A program made the position numbers and the translations under genes. A model generated the notes under the pieces. It ran no database searches. It saw nothing but the letters and a program-made list of their open reading frames with translations, and was not told where the DNA came from. A DNA stretch of 64,000 bases from Actibacterium sp. MT2.3-13A (GTDB taxonomy: Bacteria; Pseudomonadota; Alphaproteobacteria; Rhodobacterales; Rhodobacteraceae): the NCBI RefSeq assembly GCF_018139985.1, contig NZ_JAGSOU010000007.1, forward strand, positions 1 through 64,000, given 5' to 3'. Shown in pieces: positions 8,226 through 15,318 of the stretch; the stretch's first letter is position 1, and each line of letters begins with the position of its first letter.

Positions 8226-9065
8226 TCAATCTCCCGGCGTGAACAGCCGTTCGGGCAGGCCGTAGCCATCAACCCAGTTGTACCAGATGACATCGGTCGG
8301 ACCGATGACGTTATCGACCACCCGCCAGCCGCCGCCCTGCCGCCGCATCGGGACCATGACGAGATCGCTCATCATGCCCCGCGCCCGGTCCCGGGCACAG
8401 GACGTCGTGGGCCAGTCCAGGCTGCTTCCGTCGGGTTGCAGCGGCGCCGCCTCGGGATAGCACCAGGTGCCGTCGGTCGGCAGTTCGCGGACGGGAAATA
8501 TCCCCCGCCGGCCGAGTGCGCGCGCCCGGGACACCGGCGCCGGCGCGAGCGGTGCGGCCGCGGCAGCGCCGCCCGCGCCATCCGCGATTCCGTGGCTGAG
8601 CAGGACCGTGGCGCGCAGATCGAGCCTGAACGTCAACCGATGCGCGCCGCCGCGCTGCGCCGGCGGGCGGGCCGCGGGGTGGGTGTTCAGGATTTCGGTC
8701 CGAGTCTGCGTGACCGTCCACCGCAGCGCGCTCTGTCCGGTCCAGACCCGCATTTCGGCCTGCCCGTCAGGGGGGGCGAAGCGGCGGCCTTCCTCGTTGG
8801 CGGGCGGGTCTCCGGCGGGGCGCAAACGGCTCTGCGGGGGGCGGATCGAGGTGCCGAAGCGGGCGTTGGTGTAGATCGTCCACCCCCCGTCGGCCTCGGC
8901 CCGCGGTGCAGGGGGGACGGTCTGGCCGGCCGCGCCGGCGGCCCCGTCCCCTGCCCCTCGGGGCGGGGGACGCTCCGCTGCGCGCGCGGGCGCGGCCGCC
9001 AGGGCCAGGGCGAGCAGCCCGGCGCCCAGCCAAATGCGCCCGTTCAGATGCGTGACCTGCGGCAC
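8226..9065 (-). CDS. Secreted protein with RFGTSI-type domain, unknown function
   Basis: 279 residues from a GTG at 9065 with GGAGG seven bases upstream. A signal peptide (LGAGLLALALAAAPARAAE) leads to a domain starting GWTIYTNARFGTSIRPP and continuing to GQAEMRVWTG. From memory this is a segment that recurs in alphaproteobacterial secreted proteins of unknown role. The C-terminal half is Gly/Ala-rich, then has WCYPEAAPLQPDG and a short ordered end. It is the first gene of a trio of exported proteins (9065 to 6549) that probably act together. No catalytic motif is evident. Confidence 0.65.
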   Translation of the reverse strand: MPQVTHLNGRIWLGAGLLALALAAAPARAAERPPPRGAGDGAAGAAGQTVPPAPRAEADGGWTIYTNARFGTSIRPPQSRLRPAGDPPANEEGRRFAPPDGQAEMRVWTGQSALRWTVTQTRTEILNTHPAARPPAQRGGAHRLTFRLDLRATVLLSHGIADGAGGAAAAAPLAPAPVSRARALGRRGIFPVRELPTDGTWCYPEAAPLQPDGSSLDWPTTSCARDRARGMMSDLVMVPMRRQGGGWRVVDNVIGPTDVIWYNWVDGYGLPERLFTPGD

Positions 9066-9168
9066 GCCTCATCCTCCGTCAAGGTTCCGGCTCCGAGGAG
9101 GAGTAGACCATGCCGGCCCCGCCCCGCACCTTGATGCGGGTCAAGGTGCGGCGGCCCGTGTCGCGGGA

Positions 9169-9993
9169 TCAGCCGAGCCGCGCGCGGGCCTCGGCCAGCC
9201 CCTTCAGCAGCATCGCCTGCCCCTTGGCCTGCACCGGGGCCGCGCCCTGCGCGGTCACCGCGCTGACATAGATCGCGGCCAGCGCGCCCTCGCCGATCAC
9301 GGCGACCGGCTGGCCCAGCCAATAGGGGCGGGTCGCGGCCATCTCGGCCCCGACCAGCGCGCCCCAGAGCCGCGCCCGCGCGACGTTCTCCGACAGGCCC
9401 GCCAGCAGCCCCTCGGCGCGCAGGCTGGCGATGCGCCCGGCCAGCCTCTCGGGCCGCGCCTGCACCTCGGACAGGGTTTCCAGGAAGGCGGGCTCGTCCC
9501 AGGCCTCGGCCCTGAGGCCAAGGCGCGCGGCACTGTCGCGGGCGAGATCCGCGGTGGCGAAGGTCTGGAAGCTGACCACCTCGCCCGCGCTGACATGGGC
9601 CCAGGCGGTCTCGGTGCCGGGCAGGCAGAGCACGCCGTCGAATTTCGGGTTCAGCGCCAGGAAGCCGGCCATTTTCGTCTCGGCCCCCTGCGTGACATGG
9701 GCGGGGTTTTCCTGCGCGAGGCCGGGGATGGCGGCGACCCGGCGCGGGCTTGACGCCAGATCCAGCGGCGCGGCGTCCAGCGGTTCGCAGGGCACCTTGC
9801 GGAACCCGGCCTGGGGCAGGCCGCAGGCGACGATCGGCCCGCCGACGCCGGGCATCAGCGCCGCCGCCGTCTCGGCCAGGCTTTCGGGGCTGTCGGCGCT
9901 GGCGCTGTGCTGTTCGAGCGGGTGCGCGCCGCCCTCCATCTGCCAGAGCCAAAGAATGGCCCCGTCTTGCGCTGCCGCGATCCATTCGCTCAT
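9169..9993 (-). CDS. DgoK-like protein (2-dehydro-3-deoxygalactonokinase family), degenerate N-terminus
   Basis: 274 residues, slightly short for the family (about 300). The middle and end match 2-dehydro-3-deoxygalactonokinase: a TQGAETKMAGFL block (usual QGEETQ), VLCLPGTETAWAHV, the FQTFATADL segment and the C-terminal LWGALVGAEM region. The N-terminus, where family members carry a DWGT ATP-phosphate motif, reads WIAAAQDGAILWLWQMEGG and lacks it, so kinase activity is doubtful. No KDPGal aldolase or galactonate gene is nearby. It lies between znuA and the secreted trio on the same strand. The family call is fairly sure; the activity is not. Confidence 0.7.
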   Translation of the reverse strand: MSEWIAAAQDGAILWLWQMEGGAHPLEQHSASADSPESLAETAAALMPGVGGPIVACGLPQAGFRKVPCEPLDAAPLDLASSPRRVAAIPGLAQENPAHVTQGAETKMAGFLALNPKFDGVLCLPGTETAWAHVSAGEVVSFQTFATADLARDSAARLGLRAEAWDEPAFLETLSEVQARPERLAGRIASLRAEGLLAGLSENVARARLWGALVGAEMAATRPYWLGQPVAVIGEGALAAIYVSAVTAQGAAPVQAKGQAMLLKGLAEARARLG

Positions 9994-10057
9994 GGCCGCC
10001 TCCCTGTTCCGGTTGTGCCTCGGCCCAAAATAGGGGGCGAGGCGCGGGGCCGAAACC

Positions 10058-10978
10058 CTATTCGGGGGCGACGCACTTCGCGATGCTGGCCGCCAGCCCG
10101 CTCAGCAGCGCCGAATAGAGGCCGGGGCCGTAGTCCAGCGCGCTGCCCGAAGGGTCGAGCGGGGCGCCCACGCGCACGCCGGTCCCCTCGACCAGGGTTT
10201 CCACATAGGCGGGGTCGTGCTGCGCCTCGGGGAAGACGCAGACCGCCCCGGTCCGCTCCAGCACGGCGCGGATCTCGGCGAGGTGGCGCGCGCCGGGGGC
10301 GGCGGCGTCGCCAAAGGCGATGGTGCCGGCGATGTTCACGCCGAAATGGCCGGCGAAATAGCCGTAGGCGTCGTGGAAGACCACCACCGGGGCATCGCCC
10401 ACCGGCGCCAGCGTGGTGCGGATCCGCGCCTCGGTCTCGTCCAGCGCGGCGATGGCGGCGGCGGCGTTGGCGGCGTAGGTCGCGGCATTGTCGGGATCGA
10501 GGCGCGACAGTTCCTCGGCGATGGCCGTCAGCCACGCCCGGCCGTTTTCCGGCGTCAGCCAGGCATGCGGATCGAGCCCCTCGTGATCGTGACCGTCCGC
10601 GTCGGCGTGATCCGCGTCGCCCGCCACGCCGGCTTGCCCGCCGCCGAATCCCTGCCGGTGCGTGCCCTCCAGTTCGATCAGTTCCAGCACCGCGCCCGAC
10701 AGCCCGACGCCCGCGATCGCGCGGTCCAGCCAGGGCGTCATCTCGGGGCCGACCCAGATCACCAGCCCGGCCCGCGACAGGGCGCGCGCCTGCGACGGCT
10801 TGAGCTGGAAATGATGCGCGTCCGAGCCCTTGTCGAGCAGGATGCCCGGCGTGCCGAGATCGCCCATCACCTGCGCGGCCAGCGAATGGACGGCGGGAAG
10901 ATCGGTCATCACCCTGGGCACTTCGCCAAGGGCGGGCGTGGCCAGAAGGGCGGCAGACAGGCACAGGAACAGGCGCAT
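10058..10978 (-). CDS. znuA: Zinc ABC transporter, periplasmic zinc-binding protein
   Basis: 306 residues with a short signal peptide (MRLFLCLSAALLATPALG). It is a cluster A-I metal-binding protein with the expected ligand regions: GSDAHHFQLKPSQ, the acidic/His loop AGDADHADADGHDHEGLDPHAW (about residues 118-140), VVFHDAYGYF and FPEAQHDPAY. It captures Zn(II) in the periplasm for ZnuCB. It is transcribed divergently from zur-znuC-znuB across a palindrome typical of Zur control. AAAGGA precedes the ATG. Confidence 0.93.
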   Translation of the reverse strand: MRLFLCLSAALLATPALGEVPRVMTDLPAVHSLAAQVMGDLGTPGILLDKGSDAHHFQLKPSQARALSRAGLVIWVGPEMTPWLDRAIAGVGLSGAVLELIELEGTHRQGFGGGQAGVAGDADHADADGHDHEGLDPHAWLTPENGRAWLTAIAEELSRLDPDNAATYAANAAAAIAALDETEARIRTTLAPVGDAPVVVFHDAYGYFAGHFGVNIAGTIAFGDAAAPGARHLAEIRAVLERTGAVCVFPEAQHDPAYVETLVEGTGVRVGAPLDPSGSALDYGPGLYSALLSGLAASIAKCVAPE

Positions 10979-11015
10979 GGTGTGTCCTTTGTCGGTTGCA
11001 TCCGGGGAGCGAGTA

Positions 11016-11042
11016 TTGATATGTTATATCGTAACGTGTCAA
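11016..11042. promoter_or_regulatory. Probable Zur operator between znuA and zur-znuCB
   Basis: A 27-bp AT-rich imperfect inverted repeat: TTGATATGTTA, a 5-bp centre (TATCG), then TAACGTGTCAA. It sits between the divergent znuA and zur genes and ends 13 bases before the zur ATG. Position, AT-rich composition and symmetry fit a Zur/Fur-family site that represses both transcripts when zinc is ample. Binding is inferred from context. Confidence 0.75.
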
Positions 11043-11055
11043 GGGGGCAGAGCGG

Positions 11056-11553
11056 ATGGAGACCGAACAGACGGCCGGGCTGGCCTTTGCCGCCCATGAC
11101 CATGACGCCTGCGCCGACGAGATTCTGGCGCGGGCCGAGGCGCTGGCTGCCGAGAAGGGGCTGCGCCTGACGCCGGTGCGCCGGCGCACGCTGGAGATCC
11201 TGCTGGAGACCCATCAGGCGATGGGCGCCTATGACGTGCTGGCGCGCCTGGCCGAGGACGGCTACGGCAAGCAGCCGCCAGTCGCCTATCGCGCGCTGGA
11301 ATTCCTGGTGGAAAACGGGCTGGCGCACCGTATCCGGCGTCTGAACGCCTTCACCGCCTGCATGCATCCCGGAGAGCCGCACAGCCCCGCCTTCCTGATC
11401 TGCAACGGCTGCGATCAGGTGGCCGAGGCGCCGGGCCGGGCGGTGCAGGAGGCGATGCAGGCGGCCGCGGGGACGGCCGGTTTCCGCATCGAGCGGATGA
11501 GCATCGAGGCGGTGGGGCTGTGCTCCGCCTGCCGGGCGCAGGGGGCGGCATGA
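11056..11553 (+). CDS. zur: Zinc uptake regulator (Fur family)
   Basis: 165 residues. The winged-helix region covers LRLTPVRRRTLEILLETHQA through PPVAYRALEFLVENGLAHRI. The metal-binding half has HSPAFLICNGCDQV and a C-terminal CSACRAQ; these two CxxC pairs form the structural zinc site typical of Fur proteins. It represses zinc import genes when zinc-loaded. It is the first gene of zur-znuC-znuB and overlaps znuC by ATGA. AAGGGGG precedes the start. The divergent palindrome suggests autoregulation. Confidence 0.9.
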   Translation: METEQTAGLAFAAHDHDACADEILARAEALAAEKGLRLTPVRRRTLEILLETHQAMGAYDVLARLAEDGYGKQPPVAYRALEFLVENGLAHRIRRLNAFTACMHPGEPHSPAFLICNGCDQVAEAPGRAVQEAMQAAAGTAGFRIERMSIEAVGLCSACRAQGAA

Positions 11554-12332
11554 GCCTGATCACGGCAGAGAAGATGGGCGTCCGCTATGGCGGGCGCGTG
11601 GCGCTTGAGGGGGTGGATTTCACCATCCATCCGGGCGAGATCGTCACCGTGGTCGGGCCCAACGGCTCGGGCAAATCCACGCTGCTGCGCGCGTTGCTGG
11701 GGGTGATCCGGCCCTCCGAGGGGCGGGTCAGCCGGCAGAAGGGGCTGCGCGTCGGATACATGCCGCAGCGGCTGGCCTTCGACGGGCGGATGCCGATGAC
11801 GGTGCGCCGCTTCCTGTCGATGCCCGAACGCCGCAGCGATGCCGAGGCCCGCGCCGCGCTGGCCCGCGTCGGCGTGCCCGGCGTCGAGCGCCAGCAGATG
11901 GACACGCTGTCCGGCGGGCAGTTCCAGCGGGTGCTGCTGGCCCGCGCGCTGCTGGCCAGGCCGCAGATCCTGGTGATGGACGAGCCGACGCAGGGGCTGG
12001 ACCAACCCGGCGAGGCGGCCTTCTACAAGCTGATCGAGGAGCTGCGCGCCGAGACGGGCTGCGCCATTCTTCTGGTCAGCCACGACCTGCATGTGGTGAT
12101 GAGCGCCTCGGACAGGGTTCTGTGCCTGAACCGGCATGTCTGCTGCGAGGGCACGCCCATGGTGGTGTCGAACGCGCCGGAATACCGCGCGCTGTTCGGC
12201 CTGGGCACCGGCGGCGCGCTGGCGCTCTATCGTCACGATCACGATCACGATCACGACCACGATGAGCACGACCATGACGGCCACGGCCATAATCATGGCG
12301 CGGGCGAGGGGGAACACGCCCATGCTGGATGA
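11550..12332 (+). CDS. znuC: Zinc ABC transporter ATP-binding protein with His-rich tail
   Basis: 260 residues from the ATG at 11550 (ATGA overlap with zur). Walker A GPNGSGKST (36-44), signature LSGGQ (120-124), Walker B ILVMDEP (140-146). It powers zinc import through ZnuB. The C-terminus carries an unusually long His/Asp run (about residues 228-258, alternating HD then HDGHGHNHG and HAHAG), likely a cytoplasmic zinc-binding tail. The stop lies 11 bases inside znuB. Confidence 0.93.
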   Translation: MSLITAEKMGVRYGGRVALEGVDFTIHPGEIVTVVGPNGSGKSTLLRALLGVIRPSEGRVSRQKGLRVGYMPQRLAFDGRMPMTVRRFLSMPERRSDAEARAALARVGVPGVERQQMDTLSGGQFQRVLLARALLARPQILVMDEPTQGLDQPGEAAFYKLIEELRAETGCAILLVSHDLHVVMSASDRVLCLNRHVCCEGTPMVVSNAPEYRALFGLGTGGALALYRHDHDHDHDHDEHDHDGHGHNHGAGEGEHAHAG

Positions 12333-13113
12333 TTTCCTGCTGCGAGCGGCGCTGGCGGGCCTCGGCGTGGCGCTGGCCGCGGGCCCCTTGGGCTGTTTCG
12401 TGGTCTGGCGCCGGATGGCCTATTTCGGCGAGGCGACGGCCCATGCCGCGATCCTTGGCGTGGCGCTATCGCTGGCGCTGTCGGCGGACATCTTCGTCGG
12501 CACGCTGGCGGTGGCCCTGCTGATGGCGCTGAGCGTTTCGGCGCTGGCAGGCCGGGGCATGGCGATGGACACCGCGCTGGGCGTGCTGGCCCATGCGGCG
12601 CTCGCCTTCGGCCTGGTGGGCGTGTCCTTCCTGCACGGGGTGCGGGTGGACCTGACGGCCTATCTCTTCGGCGACATCCTGGCGGTGGGGACATCCGACC
12701 TTGGCTTCATCTGGGGGGGCGTGGCGGTGGTGCTGGGGCTGCTGGGGTGGCGCTGGTCGGCGCTGCTCACCTCCACCCTGAACGAGGAGCTGGCGCATGC
12801 CTCGGGCATCGACCCGGCGCGCGAGCGGCTTGTGCTGACGGTGGCGCTGGCGCTGGTGGTGGCGGTGGCGATCAAGGTCGTGGGCGCCCTGCTGATCGTT
12901 GCCATGCTGATCATCCCTGCCGCCGCCGCGCGCGGGCTGTCGCGCACGCCCGAGGGCATGGCCGCGGGCTCGGTCGCGGTAGGGGCGCTGGCCGCGCTGG
13001 GCGGGCTGTCGGGATCGTTGATGTTCGACACCCCGGCGGGGCCGAGCATCGTGGCGGTGGCGGCGCTGATCTTTGCGGCGCTGCAAATGGTGCCGGGCGC
13101 GCGGCGGCGCTAG
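12322..13113 (+). CDS. znuB: Zinc ABC transporter permease
   Basis: 263 residues from the ATG at 12322, which overlaps the end of znuC; the longer upstream frame is a shadow. It is an ABC-3 family metal permease with about seven or eight hydrophobic spans, containing the MAYFGEATAHAAILGVALS block and GALLIVAMLIIPAAAARGLS, both typical of ZnuB/MntB. It forms the inner-membrane zinc channel with ZnuC. Confidence 0.93.
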   Translation: MLDDFLLRAALAGLGVALAAGPLGCFVVWRRMAYFGEATAHAAILGVALSLALSADIFVGTLAVALLMALSVSALAGRGMAMDTALGVLAHAALAFGLVGVSFLHGVRVDLTAYLFGDILAVGTSDLGFIWGGVAVVLGLLGWRWSALLTSTLNEELAHASGIDPARERLVLTVALALVVAVAIKVVGALLIVAMLIIPAAAARGLSRTPEGMAAGSVAVGALAALGGLSGSLMFDTPAGPSIVAVAALIFAALQMVPGARRR

Positions 13114-13291
13114 GCCGTCCGTGCCCCCCGCGGCCCGCGCCCATTCCGGCAGGCATACCTCGCACCGGCGCCTGCATCGCCCGCAGACGGTCCCGGCCGC
13201 GATCGGCGGCGCCTTCGCGCTGATTTTCCACGGGCCCTCCGAAAAGCTATGGTTGAAATGCGGCTTTTATGGCATAGCCCAGCTGGGCGGT

Positions 13292-13305
13292 CTGATCTCG
13301 ATCAA
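13292..13305. promoter_or_regulatory. FNR/FnrL-type box upstream of nsrR-like gene
   Basis: CTGATCTCGATCAA, one mismatch from the FNR-family consensus TTGAT-N4-ATCAA, centred about 79 bases upstream of the Rrf2 regulator start. It could be read by FnrL or an NnrR/Dnr-type NO sensor. It lies in a 263-bp gap after znuB in which I see nothing else convincing. Confidence 0.5.
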
Positions 13306-13376
13306 GTCAATTGTTGCCTCTGTGATGTAGCAATGACCGATCACAGCCCGCAGCGCCGGGGAGCGAGACAGAACAG

Positions 13377-13811
13377 ATGCGACTGACGACACGGACCAAC
13401 ATTGCCATGCGCGCGCTGATGTATTGCGCCGTCAACGCGGGGCGCGTGGTGCGCAAATCGGATATCGCCACCGCCTGCAATACCTCGGAAAACCACATGG
13501 CGCAGGTGATCAACACGCTCAGCCATTTCGGGCTGGTCAAGACCACCCGCGGCCGCCATGGCGGCGTGACGCTGGAACGCCCCCCCGAGGAAATCAACGT
13601 CGGCCTGGTGTTCCGCAAGCTCGAATCGCATGTGCCCTTCGCCGAGTGTTTCGCGCAGGAGGCCAATACCTGCCCGATCATTGGCTTCTGCCGGTTGCGC
13701 GGCGCGCTGGGCGGGGCGCTGGCCGAGTTCTACAAGGCGCTCGACAAGGTCACGCTGGCCGATCTCGTCCGCGACAACGCGGAGTTGGAGGACGCGCTTC
13801 TCCTACGCTGA
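13377..13811 (+). CDS. nsrR: Rrf2-family regulator, NsrR-like
   Basis: 144 residues. N-terminal winged helix (MRLTTRTNIAMRALMYCAVN, recognition region NHMAQVINTLSHFGLV) and a three-Cys cluster at C91, C99 and C105 (ECFAQEANTCPIIGFCRL), the layout of [Fe-S]-binding NsrR proteins. NsrR derepresses nitric-oxide defence genes when NO damages the cluster. No NO-detoxification gene is adjacent, so its targets are elsewhere. An FNR-type box lies upstream, fitting oxygen/NO control. IscR is unlikely from the Cys spacing. Confidence 0.82.
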   Translation: MRLTTRTNIAMRALMYCAVNAGRVVRKSDIATACNTSENHMAQVINTLSHFGLVKTTRGRHGGVTLERPPEEINVGLVFRKLESHVPFAECFAQEANTCPIIGFCRLRGALGGALAEFYKALDKVTLADLVRDNAELEDALLLR

Positions 13812-13876
13812 GGCACCAGCTTCTCATCTGCCTGCGCCCGGTCTAGAAAGGCCGGGCAGCACAACCGGGGCAGAAC

Positions 13877-15160
13877 ATGACAGACAACATTCCTGACAGC
13901 ACACAGGCCGGCGAAATCCTGCGGGCGCTTTTCGCGCGCGCGGTCGAGGTGGCCGACCCGATGCGCTGCGTGCCCGCCGCCCTGCCGCCGCGGCCCGCGG
14001 GCCGGGTGGTCGTGGTCGGCGCCGGCAAGGCCTCGGCCCGGATGGCCGAGGCGGTGGAGGCGGCCTGGGGCCCCTGCGAGGGACTGGTCATCACGCGCTA
14101 CGGCTATGCCCGCCCGACGCAGGGCATCGAGATCGTCGAGGCCGCACACCCGGTGCCGGACGCGGCCGGCGAGGCGGCGACGGCGCGGATGCTCGACCTG
14201 TTGCGCGGGCTGGGCGAGGACGATTTCGTGCTGGCGCTGATCTCGGGCGGCGGTTCGGCCCTGCTGGTGCAGCCGGCGGGCGCGATCACGCTGGCGGAGA
14301 AGCAACAGGTCAATGCCGACCTGCTGGCCTCCGGCGCGCCGATCGGGGCGATGAACACCCTGCGCAAACATCTGAGCCTGGTGAAGGGCGGGCAGCTGGC
14401 CGCCGCGGCCCATCCGGCGCGGATGCTGGCGCTGATGATCTCCGACGTGCCGGGCGACGACCCGGCCTTCATTGCCTCGGGGCCGACGGTGGGCGACGCC
14501 ACGACGCCCGCCGACGCCCGCGCGGTGCTGGAGAGATGGGGTATCGTTCCGCCGTCCTCGGTCGCCGCGGTGCTGGCGGGCGAGACCGGCGTCCTGCCGC
14601 CCGACGCGCCGCAGCTGGCGCGGGTGGAGAACCGGGTCATCGCCGCCCCGGTGCAATCGTTGGAGGCCGCGGGCGACCTGGCCCGCGCGCGGGGCTGCGC
14701 GGTCGAGATCCTGGGCGACGCGCTGGAAGGCGAGGCGCGCGAGCTGGCCATGGCCCATGCGCGTCTGGCGCTGGGGCGGCAGGCGCGGCTGCGTCCGGGC
14801 GATGCGCCGCTGCTGCTGCTGTCGGGCGGCGAATGCACCGTCACCCGGCGCGGCGACGGCATCGGCGGGCCGAACGCGGAATACGCGCTGGCGCTGGCGC
14901 TGGCGCTGCGCGGCGCGCCGGCGATCCACGCGCTGGCCTGCGACACCGACGGCGTGGACGGCGCGGCCGAGGTCGCGGGCGCGGTGATCGGCCCCGACAC
15001 GCTGGCCCGCGCGCGGGAGGGCGGGCTCGACGCCGGCGGCGCGCTGGGGCGCAACGACGCGCACAGCTTCTTCGCCGGGTTGGGCGACCAGGTGGTGCCC
15101 GGCCCCACCCTGACCAATGTCAACGATTTCCGCGCGATCCTGATCTTCCCGCGCCGGTAG
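13877..15160 (+). CDS. Glycerate 2-kinase (MOFRL family)
   Basis: 427 residues, GckA/TtuD family: an N-terminal DUF4147-type domain (GRVVVVGAGKASARMAEAVE, LALISGGGSALLVQP, GAMNTLRKHLSLVKGG) and a C-terminal MOFRL domain (LLLSGGECTVT, IGGPNAEYALALALAL, ACDTDGVDGAAEVAG). Members phosphorylate D-glycerate to 2-phosphoglycerate; some older annotations say hydroxypyruvate reductase. It lies 158 bases before the GH13_18 phosphorylase on the same strand. That enzyme is predicted to release D-glycerate from glucosylglycerate, so this kinase would return it to glycolysis. Confidence 0.88.
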   Translation: MTDNIPDSTQAGEILRALFARAVEVADPMRCVPAALPPRPAGRVVVVGAGKASARMAEAVEAAWGPCEGLVITRYGYARPTQGIEIVEAAHPVPDAAGEAATARMLDLLRGLGEDDFVLALISGGGSALLVQPAGAITLAEKQQVNADLLASGAPIGAMNTLRKHLSLVKGGQLAAAAHPARMLALMISDVPGDDPAFIASGPTVGDATTPADARAVLERWGIVPPSSVAAVLAGETGVLPPDAPQLARVENRVIAAPVQSLEAAGDLARARGCAVEILGDALEGEARELAMAHARLALGRQARLRPGDAPLLLLSGGECTVTRRGDGIGGPNAEYALALALALRGAPAIHALACDTDGVDGAAEVAGAVIGPDTLARAREGGLDAGGALGRNDAHSFFAGLGDQVVPGPTLTNVNDFRAILIFPRR

Positions 15161-15318
15161 GGCGCGGGCCTTCCGCTGCCCGTCTGGCGGGCATTCCGGG
15201 CGGGCGCAACGCCCTCCCGGCGGCATCTGCCGCTGATTTGACCGCCCCGGACCCCGCGCCGGGTTGAGCTTCGCGGCCCATGCCCTAAGTTGCGGCGAGG
15301 TTGCCGGAACGGACACGC

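Noticed and set aside
12233-12300. Short tandem CACGAT/CATGAC repeats, considered as a repeat array
   Set aside because: They encode the His/Asp tail of ZnuC in frame. There are no spacers or unit structure of a CRISPR or satellite.
13836-13857. Hairpin GCCCGG ... CCGGGC after the NsrR-like gene as a terminator
   Set aside because: Only a 6-bp stem with a 10-base loop and no T-run; such pairs are expected by chance at this base composition.
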